NCBI GenBank assembly: GCA_040879025.1
Contig: JBBDLF010000029.1
Coordinates: 26,435 to 90,434 of the forward strand
DNA from: JBBDLF01 sp040879025
GTDB taxonomy: Bacteria > Pseudomonadota > Gammaproteobacteria > Pseudomonadales > Pseudohongiellaceae
DNA length: 64,000 bases
Direction of reading: 5' to 3'
Of the stretch, positions 1 to 7,901 are shown piece after piece; positions within the stretch are counted from its first letter, which is position 1; every line of letters begins with the position of its first letter. The notes beneath the pieces are model-generated. The model was not told the DNA's origin. It saw nothing but the letters and a program-made list of their open reading frames with translations, and did not search any database. The position numbers and the translations under genes are program-made.

Positions 1-227
1 CAGCGGCCGATGTTGATCACGTCGACACCTGCGTCGGTCAGACCGCGGGTCAGTGCTTCAGCCAGCTCTTCACTGGTGAGGCGTATGTCGTAACCCACCA
101 GTACCGAGGCCGGGTTGAGAAATTCCGCGAACGCGCGACCGATGCGGTAAGCGATGTCTTCATTGAGTTGATCGGGTATGCGGCCCCGTATGTCGTAGGC
201 CTTGAAGCAGGTGATCTCGGTGGTCAT
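1..227 (-). CDS. Phosphomannomutase/phosphoglucomutase, N-terminal fragment
   Basis: The first 75 codons of a gene that runs off the left edge. The translation begins MTTEITCFKAYDIRG and contains the AYDIRG motif that opens domain 1 of the alpha-D-phosphohexomutase superfamily (AlgC/ManB/CpsG). Such enzymes interconvert mannose-6-P and mannose-1-P, and often glucose-6-P and glucose-1-P, in the cytoplasm. The catalytic phosphoserine loop lies outside the window. galU and manC follow on the same strand upstream, so the product would feed UDP-glucose and GDP-mannose synthesis for surface polysaccharide. The choice between AlgC-type dual activity and pure ManB cannot be made from this fragment. 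Confidence 0.85.
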   Translation of the reverse strand, partial: MTTEITCFKAYDIRGRIPDQLNEDIAYRIGRAFAEFLNPASVLVGYDIRLTSEELAEALTRGLTDAGVDVINIGR

Positions 228-302
228 CAATTCAGTCCCTTTATGCGGCTCTGTCTTGTCGCTGCGCGCGGCTCAATGCAGCGTAGCGAGTAAACGAATC
301 AA

Positions 303-1136
303 CTACGGCGTATAGATATTTCTGTAGTTGTAGTTAGTGGCTTCGATAAACCCGTCGACGCTGCCGCAGTCAAAACGACGCCCCTTGAACCGATAGGCAA
401 TCACCCTGCCCTCACTCGCCTGGCGCATGATGGCGTCGGTGATTTGCATTTCGCCATTCTTGCCGGGCGGGGTGGTGCGGATCAGCTCGAAAATGTCCGG
501 TGTGAGAATATAGCGGCCGATAATCGCGAGGTTACTCGGGGCGTCCTCCGGGTCAGGTTTTTCCACCATGGAACTCACGCGGTAAACCCGGTCTTCTTCC
601 TTTTCACCTTCTATCACGCCGTATTTGCTGGTTTCCTCGCGAGGCACTTCTTGCACCGCGACAATGCTGCACTGATATTTTTCGTACAGCTTCACCATCT
701 GGCTCAGTACGCTGTCGCCGTTTTCCACCACGCAATAGTCGTCGGCCAGTATCACGGCGAACGGCTCCTGGCCGATGAGGGTTTCGCCGGAGAGAACGGC
801 GTGACCGAGACCTTTGATTTCAATCTGGCGGGTATAGGAGAAGGTACACTCGTTCATGATCCGGCGAATTTCGTCCAGTGCCTTTTCCTTGCCGGTGCCG
901 GCAATCTGGTCTTCCAGTTCATAGCTGATATCGAAGTGATCTTCCAGTGCGCGCTTGCCGCGGCCGGTGACGATAGCCATGCAGGTCATGCCGGCGCCCA
1001 TGGCTTCTTCAACGCCATATTGAACCAGTGGTTTGTTGACCAGCGGCAGCATTTCCTTGGGCATGGCCTTGGTCACGGGAAGAAATCGGGTGCCGTAGCC
1101 GGCGGCGGGGAACAGGCATTTCCGAATTTTTGACAT
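303..1136 (-). CDS. galU: UTP-glucose-1-phosphate uridylyltransferase
   Basis: Makes UDP-glucose from UTP and glucose-1-phosphate in the cytoplasm. The 277-aa length is normal for bacterial GalU. The nucleotide-binding signature FPAAGYGTRFLPVTKAMPKE lies at residues ~9-28, followed by the VEKPDPEDAPSN and GRYILTPDIF segments typical of the family. A good Shine-Dalgarno (AAGGAAG) precedes the ATG by 4 nt. It sits between the phosphohexomutase fragment and manC on the same strand, forming a sugar-nucleotide cluster for exopolysaccharide or LPS precursors. Confidence 0.95.
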   Translation of the reverse strand: MSKIRKCLFPAAGYGTRFLPVTKAMPKEMLPLVNKPLVQYGVEEAMGAGMTCMAIVTGRGKRALEDHFDISYELEDQIAGTGKEKALDEIRRIMNECTFSYTRQIEIKGLGHAVLSGETLIGQEPFAVILADDYCVVENGDSVLSQMVKLYEKYQCSIVAVQEVPREETSKYGVIEGEKEEDRVYRVSSMVEKPDPEDAPSNLAIIGRYILTPDIFELIRTTPPGKNGEMQITDAIMRQASEGRVIAYRFKGRRFDCGSVDGFIEATNYNYRNIYTP

Positions 1137-1184
1137 CGCACTTCCTTTGAGTTACTCCCGTGAACCGTTCCTTTCGTGTCAGGC

Positions 1185-2621
1185 TTACGCGCCTTCTACC
1201 ACTCGCCCGTAAACGTCCTCAAACCGAACGATGTCATCTTCACCCAGATAGTCTCCCACCTGCACTTCGATAACTTCCACCGGGTCGTTACCGGGGTTTT
1301 CCAGGCGGTGCTTGCTACCCAGGGGGATGAAGGTGGACTCGTTCTGTTTCAGCATGAACACGTCGTCGTTGCGGGTGACGCGGGCTTCGCCCTTGATCAC
1401 CGTCCAGTGCTCTGCCCTTTTATGGTGCAACTGCAGCGACAGTGCCGCACCGGGGTTCACGATAATGTGTTTCACCTGGTAGCCGTCCTGGTTCACCAGC
1501 GATTCGTAAGAACCCCATGGCCGGTGGACCAGTGCATGGCTGATGACTTCGCGCCGTTCCATGCTTTCGAGCAGTTCAACTATCTTTTTTACCTGCTGCG
1601 CCTTGCCGCGATCAGCCACCAGGACTGCATCGGCGGTTTCCACCACGATGGCATCGCTGAGACCCACCGCGGCAACCAGTCTGGACCCGGCGTGAATATA
1701 GCTGTTGGTCACTTCGGTGGTGAGCACATCACCTTCCAGCACATTGCCCTCGTTGTCTTTTGAGGCCAGATCCCACAGAGCATGCCAGGCGCCGACATCG
1801 CTCCACAGGGTTTGCAGGGCAACCACCGCGGCGCGATTGGTTTTTTCCATCACCGCGTAATCGATCGAATCGGCGCGACAGCGGTTGAAGATATCCGCCG
1901 GTATACGGCTGAAATCATGATCCTGTTCCAGGCCTTCAAATGCCTGGCGGCACACTTGGTCGATGTCGGGAGCATACCGCGCCAATTCCGTCAGATAGGT
2001 GGTGGCCTTGATAACGAAATTGCCGCTGTTCCACAGGTATTCGCCGCTGTCCAGATAGCGCCGGGCGGTTTCCGCGTCTGGCTTCTCGACAAAGCTGTCC
2101 ACGGCATTGCCCAGGTTTTTCCCCGAGGCATCATCGATGGGCTTGCCGGATTTGATATAGCCGTAACCGGTTTCCGGTGCGGTCGGCACGCTTCCGAAGG
2201 TGACCAGATAGTTCTGCCGGGCCAGTGCATTGCCGCAGTTGATGGCGTCATGCAGTGCGGCGTTATCACCGATTGCATGATCGGCGGCCAGTATCAACAG
2301 CACTGCTTCGGGGTCCTGGTGAGTGGCGATCAATGCCGCCATCGCCACCACCGGCGCGGTGTTGCGGCCGCGAGGTTCCAGCACCACATTGCCGCGCAGG
2401 CCCGCCTGACGCAGTTGTTCCGCCGCCAGAAATCGATGATCCTCATTGCACACCACGATGGGATTGCCCAGGTCGGGCAGGCCTTGCAGCCGTTTCAGGG
2501 TATTCTGGAAGAGTGACCCCTGCTGGCGTGGAAACTGGATAAATTGCTTGGGCAACAAAGCCCGGGAGACCGGCCACAGCCGCGAACCCACGCCTCCTGC
2601 CATAATTACTGGAACTATCAT
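1185..2621 (-). CDS. manC: Mannose-1-phosphate guanylyltransferase / mannose-6-phosphate isomerase
   Basis: Bifunctional enzyme of GDP-mannose synthesis (ManC/AlgA/CpsB family), 478 aa, the usual length. Residues ~2-290 form the nucleotidyltransferase domain with GGVGSRLWPVSRALLPKQF at ~9-27 and a VEKPD motif. Residues ~345-475 form the cupin-type isomerase domain, with HRPWGSYESL and LQLHHKRAEHWTVI metal-site motifs. AAAGG precedes the ATG. With the phosphohexomutase and galU on the same strand it completes the route fructose-6-P to mannose-6-P to mannose-1-P to GDP-mannose. Whether the isomerase half is active cannot be read from sequence. Confidence 0.95.
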   Translation of the reverse strand: MIVPVIMAGGVGSRLWPVSRALLPKQFIQFPRQQGSLFQNTLKRLQGLPDLGNPIVVCNEDHRFLAAEQLRQAGLRGNVVLEPRGRNTAPVVAMAALIATHQDPEAVLLILAADHAIGDNAALHDAINCGNALARQNYLVTFGSVPTAPETGYGYIKSGKPIDDASGKNLGNAVDSFVEKPDAETARRYLDSGEYLWNSGNFVIKATTYLTELARYAPDIDQVCRQAFEGLEQDHDFSRIPADIFNRCRADSIDYAVMEKTNRAAVVALQTLWSDVGAWHALWDLASKDNEGNVLEGDVLTTEVTNSYIHAGSRLVAAVGLSDAIVVETADAVLVADRGKAQQVKKIVELLESMERREVISHALVHRPWGSYESLVNQDGYQVKHIIVNPGAALSLQLHHKRAEHWTVIKGEARVTRNDDVFMLKQNESTFIPLGSKHRLENPGNDPVEVIEVQVGDYLGEDDIVRFEDVYGRVVEGA

Positions 2622-2764
2622 TGATTGCCTTTGTCGGAATTTTACGGATTTCGTGCGTTCGACTGACCGGACAGGAAAAGTTTACCAGACTTTCTGTCGA
2701 TTATTCCGGCAGGTTTCGATAACATCGCATGCTTTGCGCGGCTGGCGCCACTGGTTCGGGAAAC

Positions 2765-3301
2765 ATGGCTCGACTTAATACCTGCTTTACTCCAAAAAGC
2801 GCTTACGAAAAAGACGAACTGCTGGACTGCGGCTTCGGCAGAATGTTTGGTCCCGGCAACGCGCGCCTGCCGGTCGGCAACATGCTGATGGTCGACCGCA
2901 TTACCGAGATCAACGACAGCGGTGGTGATTTTGGCAAGGGTCAGATTATCGCCGAGTTGGATATCAACCCCAAGCTGTGGTTCTTTGACTGTCATTTTCC
3001 TGAAGATCCGGTGATGCCTGGCTGCCTTGGGCTTGATGCCATGTGGCAACTGGTGGGATTCTATCTTGGCTGGCGCGGCAATCTCGGCCGGGGGCGGGCA
3101 TTGGGCGCGGGCGATGTGCGTTTCAGCGGAGAAATACTGCCCGACGCCAAAAAAGTGGTTTATAAACTGTCCCTCAGCCGCGTGATTGAGCGCAAACTGG
3201 TTATGGGTATCGCGGACGGCACAGTGTCGGTGGACGGCAATGTCATCTATACCGCCAAGGGACTGAAAGTGGGGCTGTTCATGCCCGCAGACAAGTTTTG
3301 A
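2765..3301 (+). CDS. fabA: 3-hydroxydecanoyl-ACP dehydratase/isomerase
   Basis: Dehydrates 3-hydroxydecanoyl-ACP and isomerises trans-2- to cis-3-decenoyl-ACP, the branch point of anaerobic unsaturated fatty acid synthesis. The hot-dog fold signature CHFPEDPVMPGCLGLDAMW carries the catalytic His77 and Asp91 (E. coli His70/Asp84). The frame opens upstream at 2729, but the start at 2765 (MARLNTCF) gives 178 aa, close to the ~171-aa family norm; only a weak GGGA precedes it. fabB follows after 97 nt on the same strand, the usual fabAB pair of gammaproteobacteria. No FabR or DesT operator was recognised upstream. Confidence 0.95.
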   Translation: MARLNTCFTPKSAYEKDELLDCGFGRMFGPGNARLPVGNMLMVDRITEINDSGGDFGKGQIIAELDINPKLWFFDCHFPEDPVMPGCLGLDAMWQLVGFYLGWRGNLGRGRALGAGDVRFSGEILPDAKKVVYKLSLSRVIERKLVMGIADGTVSVDGNVIYTAKGLKVGLFMPADKF

Positions 3302-3398
3302 TACCCGTTTCAGGCGATAATGGCCGGCAGCGATCATGGCAGCAGATTTCATACAGTAGATTAACTCAACATTTGAACTACGTGGATAGAGGCTTGGT

Positions 3399-4619
3399 AT
3401 GAGACGTGTGGTTGTTAGCGGAATCGGAATCGTTTCCTGCCTGGGAACTGACAAGAGCACCGTGCTGCAATCGCTCAGGGACGGACGCAGCGGCATTCGT
3501 GCGAAACCCGAATACGAAGAGATGGGTCTGCGTTCCCATGTCTGCGGTTCCATCGATATCGACTTTGGCCAGCATATAGACCGCAAGATGCTGCGCTTCA
3601 TGGGCTCGGCGGCGGCTTACGGATACATCGCCATGGATGAGGCGGTGAAGGATTCCGAACTGTCGGCAAACCAGGTTTCCAATGACCGCACCGGTATCAT
3701 CATGGGAGCCGGCGGCTCCTCCTCAGAGGACCAGGTGGAAGCGGCTGATATTCTGCGCTCACGCGGCATCCGCAAGGTGGGCCCTTACCGGATTACGCGC
3801 ACGATGGGCAGCACGGTCTCGGCCTGTCTGGCCACGCCGTTCAAGATCCGTGGCATCAACTATTCCATTTCTTCCGCCTGCGCCACCAGCGCACATTGCA
3901 TTGGCAACGCAGTGGAATTGATTCAGCTTAACAAGCAGGATGTGATCTTCGCCGGCGGCGGTGAATCGGAACACTGGACCTTGTCGAACATGTTTGACGC
4001 GATGGGCGCCCTCTCCACCAAATACAACGACACGCCGGAAAAGGCCTCACGCGCGTTTGATGTGGACCGGGACGGTTTTGTCATCGCCGGGGGCGGTGCG
4101 GTGCTGGTTGTGGAAGCGCTGGAGCATGCCGTGGCCAGGGGTGCGAAAATCTACGCGGAGATTACCGGCTACGGCGCCACTTCCGATGGATATGACATGG
4201 TTTCTCCATCAGGAGAAGGTGGCGTGCGCTGCATGAAAATGGCACTGGCGACGGCGAATGGTCCGGTGGACTATCTCAATACGCATGGCACCAGCACGCC
4301 GGCGGGCGATGTGTCCGAGCTCAAAGCCATCAAACAGGTGTTCAGCAAAAGCGATATGCCGGTGATCAATTCCACCAAGTCGCTCACTGGTCATTCTCTT
4401 GGCGCTGCCGGCGCGCAGGAAGCCATATATTCGTTGTTGATGATGGAAAATGATTTCATCTGCGCCTCAGCGAACATTGATAACCTTGATCCCGAAGGTG
4501 AGGGCATGCCCATCGCGCGCGAACGACGGAACAACGTGAAGCTGGACAGGGTGATGTCGAACAGCTTCGGGTTCGGCGGCACCAACGCCACATTGATTTT
4601 TGACCGTTACAGTCAATAG
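3399..4619 (+). CDS. fabB: 3-oxoacyl-ACP synthase I
   Basis: Condensing enzyme that elongates the cis-3-decenoyl-ACP made by FabA. 406 aa, the same length as E. coli FabB. The thiolase-fold catalytic triad is visible: Cys161 in SSACATSAH, His296 in NTHGTSTPAGD and His332 in STKSLTGHSLGAAGA with Lys327. The C-terminus MSNSFGFGGTNATLIF is typical of KAS I/II. Pairing with fabA supports FabB over FabF. Confidence 0.96.
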   Translation: MRRVVVSGIGIVSCLGTDKSTVLQSLRDGRSGIRAKPEYEEMGLRSHVCGSIDIDFGQHIDRKMLRFMGSAAAYGYIAMDEAVKDSELSANQVSNDRTGIIMGAGGSSSEDQVEAADILRSRGIRKVGPYRITRTMGSTVSACLATPFKIRGINYSISSACATSAHCIGNAVELIQLNKQDVIFAGGGESEHWTLSNMFDAMGALSTKYNDTPEKASRAFDVDRDGFVIAGGGAVLVVEALEHAVARGAKIYAEITGYGATSDGYDMVSPSGEGGVRCMKMALATANGPVDYLNTHGTSTPAGDVSELKAIKQVFSKSDMPVINSTKSLTGHSLGAAGAQEAIYSLLMMENDFICASANIDNLDPEGEGMPIARERRNNVKLDRVMSNSFGFGGTNATLIFDRYSQ

Positions 4620-4631
4620 GTTCGGCTTTCG

Positions 4632-5201
4632 ATGGCGGCGATGCAAGGGATCAGGGCGGGCTCAGGTCTTGTTATCATGCTGAATCTGAACGCTTTGATA
4701 GCACGACACCTTATGGCTCATGCTCCCCCGGCTTTCCTGACTTCCCTCGCTCTCATGCTGGCCCTGTGTCCTGCAGTCAGTCACGGTCAGAATTCCAGCC
4801 TCGGCAATTCCCTCAGTGGAGAAACCGCTCCACAACCTTTGCCGGTGGCGCGGGCGTTCCCCTATTACGTGAGTGTGGAAGAAAATGAGCGATTGTCGGT
4901 GACCTGGCAAATTGCCTCAGGACACTATCTTTATCGCGGGCAGTTCAGTTTTGCGCTGCAGCGCGGCCCCGAGGGTGACGTTCTACCGCTGGACGCGACC
5001 ATACCCGTCGGCGTCGCATCGAACGACGAGTTCTTTGGTGATATCGAGATCTATTACGACACCGTGACCATCGGCCTGCCCCTGCCGGTTCCCCTGCCAG
5101 CTCTTGCCTCAGGCACGTCCCTGCTGATCAGCTATCAGGGCTGCGCGGTCTGGGGCTATTGTTATCCTCCCCAACAGGTTTCCTACCTGTTGAATCCGTG
5201 A
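4632..5201 (+). CDS. Orphan DsbD N-terminal (alpha) domain protein, truncated dsbD
   Basis: The open frame is 189 aa; the true start may be 4677 or 4713, since the hydrophobic signal FLTSLALMLALC begins just after Met28. The mature part matches the periplasmic immunoglobulin-like alpha domain of DsbD: GHYLYRGQFSFAL, FFGDIEIYYDTV and the redox-active pair in YQGCAVWGYCYPPQ. In full DsbD this domain passes electrons from the membrane beta domain to DsbC/DsbG/CcmG. Here the protein stops right after that motif; neither the eight-helix membrane domain nor the C-terminal thioredoxin domain follows in any frame of the next 256 bp. Full dsbD commonly precedes aroQ-accB-accC in pseudomonads, so this is a reduced gene at the ancestral position. 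An acceptor-only role or decay are both possible. Confidence 0.8.
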   Translation: MAAMQGIRAGSGLVIMLNLNALIARHLMAHAPPAFLTSLALMLALCPAVSHGQNSSLGNSLSGETAPQPLPVARAFPYYVSVEENERLSVTWQIASGHYLYRGQFSFALQRGPEGDVLPLDATIPVGVASNDEFFGDIEIYYDTVTIGLPLPVPLPALASGTSLLISYQGCAVWGYCYPPQQVSYLLNP

Positions 5202-5457
5202 GTCGTTGAATCGGCGAGTCAGTAAACCCGGGCGCTGAACCCGGGAGTGATCCAGTCTCTGATTTTATTGACTGATTTCTTAAAATTGGATGAAAATCGG
5301 TATAATTTCTGAGAAAATGCGGCCAAAATAGCCGATCCTGATGGGTATTGCATTTAGTTCGAGCATTAGTGGTCTCGACCGTGCCATCATCAGGAGAAGC
5401 CGTCTTTTCTGTACATAGTGCGGTGCCCCGGCGCAGCACCGTGAGGGAATTTCAACC
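5202..5457 (+). promoter_or_regulatory. Intergenic region with probable aroQ-accBC promoter
   Basis: This AT-rich stretch (notably 5260-5320) separates the truncated dsbD from aroQ. A perfect -10 hexamer TATAAT lies at 5301-5306; no good -35 is at ideal distance (TCTTAA at 5278-5283). Upstream, CCCGGG at 5227-5232 and 5240-5245 can pair as a short hairpin ending the previous transcript. The resulting leader before aroQ would be about 145 nt. The promoter assignment is inference from the -10 only. Confidence 0.4.
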
Positions 5458-5898
5458 ATGGCATCCATGCTGATTATCAACGGACCCAACCTGAATCTGC
5501 TGGGCAGCCGTGAACCGGAAGTGTACGGCTCCGACACCCTCAACGATATCATCGGGCGGATGCACAAGCTTGCCACGGAGGCCGGTCACGAGCTGCAACA
5601 TCTGCAAAGCAATGCCGAGCATGAACTGATTAACCGCATCCAGGCAGCCAAAAACGATGGCACGGTCTTTATCATTATCAACCCGGCCGCCTTCACCCAC
5701 ACCAGCATCGCCCTGCGCGATACGCTGCTTGCAGTGGAGCTGCCTTTTATTGAAGTTCACCTGTCCAACCTGTACCGCCGCGAACCCTACCGCCGCCATT
5801 CCTACCTGTCCGACATTGCCGTCGGCACTATCGTGGGGCTGGGCGCTCATGGCTACGAACTTGCGCTGCAGGCAGCCATCAGGAAACTGTCAGGCTGA
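5458..5898 (+). CDS. aroQ: 3-dehydroquinate dehydratase, type II
   Basis: Catalyses the third step of the shikimate pathway, 3-dehydroquinate to 3-dehydroshikimate. 146 aa, typical of the dodecameric type II enzyme. The signature INGPNLNLLGSREPEVYG includes catalytic Tyr23; the NPAAFTHTSIALRD and EVHLSNLYRREPYRRHSY segments carry the active-site Asn, His and Arg. A second Met (5467) directly before LIINGPNLN is an alternative start. It heads the aroQ-accB-accC-prmA group; accB follows after 30 nt. Confidence 0.96.
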   Translation: MASMLIINGPNLNLLGSREPEVYGSDTLNDIIGRMHKLATEAGHELQHLQSNAEHELINRIQAAKNDGTVFIIINPAAFTHTSIALRDTLLAVELPFIEVHLSNLYRREPYRRHSYLSDIAVGTIVGLGAHGYELALQAAIRKLSG

Positions 5899-5928
5899 CT
5901 GACGTGAGCCATATTACGAGATGACGAG

Positions 5929-6387
5929 ATGGACATTAGAAAAGTTAAAAAGCTGATTGAATTGCTCGAATCTTCCGATGTCGCGGAAATCGAAATCAAG
6001 GAAGGCGAGGAGGCAGTTCGCATCAGCCGTTCTCCGACAATGCACCATCCTGTAGCGATGAACTATCAAACCGTTCCCGCGCCGACTCAGGGCCCTGTTC
6101 CGGCGGCGGCTCCGGCTCGGGACGACACCGTCGCGGAAAAGCCGGCGCTCGATGGCCGGGTTATTTCCTCTCCCATGGTAGGCACTTTCTATCGATCGCC
6201 CTCCCCTTCATCGCCCCCGTTTATCGAGATCGGTCAGCATGTGAAGGTGGGCGATGTGATTTGCATTGTTGAAGCGATGAAAATGATGAACCAGATAGAG
6301 GCTGATTACAGCGGTGTCGTCGAGGCCATTCTGGTCGAAGACGGTGAGCCGGTTGAATACGATCAGCCGTTGATCACCATCGTTTAG
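5929..6387 (+). CDS. accB: Biotin carboxyl carrier protein of acetyl-CoA carboxylase
   Basis: Carries the biotin that shuttles CO2 between AccC and the AccAD carboxyltransferase in the first step of fatty acid synthesis. 152 aa. Residues 1-35 are the conserved N-terminal helix region (MDIRKVKKLIELLESSDVAEI); residues ~40-75 are a Pro/Ala-rich linker; residues ~77-152 are the biotinyl domain with EAMKMMNQIEA, biotin acceptor Lys118. Followed by accC after an unusual 173-nt spacer filled with tandem repeats. Confidence 0.97.
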   Translation: MDIRKVKKLIELLESSDVAEIEIKEGEEAVRISRSPTMHHPVAMNYQTVPAPTQGPVPAAAPARDDTVAEKPALDGRVISSPMVGTFYRSPSPSSPPFIEIGQHVKVGDVICIVEAMKMMNQIEADYSGVVEAILVEDGEPVEYDQPLITIV

Positions 6388-6428
6388 TCCGGCTTCGGCT
6401 GATTCGACCAGCCGGAGTGGACCACCAG

Positions 6429-6537
6429 GCTTACCGCTATGCTTATTCCTAATGCTTATTCCCACGCATACTCCTGCGCTTACCCCGACAACTACCCCGA
6501 CGTTTACGCTGAAGTTTACGCCGATGTTTATCCCGAT
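6429..6537 (+). repeat. Nine degenerate 12-bp tandem repeats between accB and accC
   Basis: Units start at 6429, 6441, 6454, 6466, 6478, 6490, 6502, 6514 and 6526; all are 12 bp except the second (13 bp). The consensus is roughly GYTTAYSCCGAY. From the third unit on they stay in one frame and each encodes a tetrapeptide with invariant Tyr at position 2 ([AVN]-Y-[PSA]-[DEHC]). Most differences between units fall at third codon positions (TAT/TAC, GCT/GCA, GAC/GAT). This is seen directly; whether it is translated is unknown. Confidence 0.85.
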
Positions 6538-6579
6538 TATTTACCGAAGGGTTCGACTTCATGCTTGAAAAAGTTCTGA
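6439..6579 (+). CDS. Possible 46-aa repeat peptide upstream of accC
   Basis: ATG at 6439 opens a frame through the 12-bp repeats, giving a Tyr/Asp/Pro-rich peptide (MLIPNAYSHAYSCAYPD, then NYPDVYAEVYADVYPD) and ending at TGA 6577-6579, inside accC, whose ATG is at 6561. The overlap could couple translation of accC. There is no strong Shine-Dalgarno, only AGG about 8 nt upstream. No family is recognised. It may be a regulatory leader peptide or a chance frame in a repeat tract. Confidence 0.25.
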   Translation: MLIPNAYSHAYSCAYPDNYPDVYAEVYADVYPDYLPKGSTSCLKKF

Positions 6580-7901
6580 TCGCCAACCGGGGAGAAATCG
6601 CCCTTCGTGTGCTTCGAGCCTGCAAGGAGCTGGGCATCAAGACTGTCGCCGTGCACTCAGTGGCCGACAAGGGCCTGATGCACGTTCGCCTTGCCGATGA
6701 ATCGGTTTGCATTGGCCCAGCCTCACCTGCGGGCAGCTATTTGAACATTCCCGCCATTATCGCCGCGATGGAAGTCACCGACGCCGTGGCTGTTCATCCC
6801 GGCTACGGCTTTCTGGCGGAAAACGCGGACTTCGCAGAGCAGGTGGAAAACAGCGGCTTCGTATTCATCGGCCCGCAGGCGGATACCATCCGGCTGATGG
6901 GCGACAAAGTGTCCGCGATTGAAGTAATGCGCTCCGCCGGCGTGCCGACGGTGCCAGGGTCGAACGGGCCACTGAACTCAAACAACGATCGCACACTGCA
7001 ACTGGCGAAAGAAATAGGCTACCCGGTTATTATCAAGGCGGCCGCCGGCGGCGGCGGGCGCGGCATGCGCGTGGTGCATAGCGAAGCGGCGCTGCTGAAG
7101 GCGGTCTACGTCACCCAGTCGGAGGCAAAATCCTATTTTGGCAGTGATGTGGTGTACCTGGAAAAATTCCTGGAAAACCCGCGCCATGTGGAAATTCAGG
7201 TTATCGGTGACGGCAGGGGGAATGCGATTCATCTTGGTGATCGCGACTGCTCGCTGCAACGCCGCCATCAGAAAGTGCTGGAAGAGGCGCCCGCTCCCGA
7301 CATTCCCCAGGACGTGCGCGATGCTGTCGCGGAAACCTGCGTGCAGGCTTGCATCAAGATGAAATACCGCGGCGCGGGCACACTCGAATTTCTGTATGAA
7401 AATGAACATTTTTACTTTATCGAAATGAACACGCGCGTACAGGTGGAGCATCCCGTGACGGAGATGATCACCGGCGTCGATATTGTGCGTGAACAGTTGC
7501 GCATTGCCAGCGGAGAACCTCTGTCAATCAGGCAGTGTGATGTGAAGATAAGAGGGCATGCATTCGAGTGCCGCATTAATGCCGAAGACCCGAAGACGTT
7601 TTTGCCCTGCCCGGGCAAGGTGAATCTGTATCACGCGCCCGGAGGCAATGGTATTCGCGTCGACTCACATCTGTACAGCGGCTATACCGTGCCTCCCTAC
7701 TATGATTCGCTGGTGGCAAAACTCATCAGTCATGGCGACACCCGCGAACAGGCGCTGATTCGAATGCATAATGCCCTGGATGAACTGCTCATCGACGGTA
7801 TTCGCACCAACATACCTTTGCAGAAAGATCTGGTGCGGGATGCCGAGTTTCAGAAAGGCGGCGTTAATATCCATTATCTGGAACACAAACTCAGCTCCTG
7901 A
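6561..7901 (+). CDS. accC: Acetyl-CoA carboxylase biotin carboxylase subunit
   Basis: ATP-dependent carboxylation of the AccB biotin. 446 aa, the standard length. Domains: N-terminal pre-ATP-grasp MLEKVLIANRGEIALRVLRA, ATP-grasp with the glycine loop AAAGGGGRGMRVV at ~residues 159-171, the EMNTRVQVEHPVTE catalytic segment (~288-301), and the C-terminal biotin carboxylase domain. The stop overlaps the prmA ATG by 1 nt (TGATG), so the two are probably cotranslated. Confidence 0.97.
   Translation: MLEKVLIANRGEIALRVLRACKELGIKTVAVHSVADKGLMHVRLADESVCIGPASPAGSYLNIPAIIAAMEVTDAVAVHPGYGFLAENADFAEQVENSGFVFIGPQADTIRLMGDKVSAIEVMRSAGVPTVPGSNGPLNSNNDRTLQLAKEIGYPVIIKAAAGGGGRGMRVVHSEAALLKAVYVTQSEAKSYFGSDVVYLEKFLENPRHVEIQVIGDGRGNAIHLGDRDCSLQRRHQKVLEEAPAPDIPQDVRDAVAETCVQACIKMKYRGAGTLEFLYENEHFYFIEMNTRVQVEHPVTEMITGVDIVREQLRIASGEPLSIRQCDVKIRGHAFECRINAEDPKTFLPCPGKVNLYHAPGGNGIRVDSHLYSGYTVPPYYDSLVAKLISHGDTREQALIRMHNALDELLIDGIRTNIPLQKDLVRDAEFQKGGVNIHYLEHKLSS

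Noticed and set aside
2642..3601. Long minus-strand frame opposite fabA and the start of fabB
   Set aside because: It is antisense to fabA, whose motifs and catalytic residues are unambiguous; no family resemblance on the minus strand.
6429..6537. CRISPR array
   Set aside because: Units are contiguous 12-mers without spacers and are degenerate; no cas gene is present in the window.
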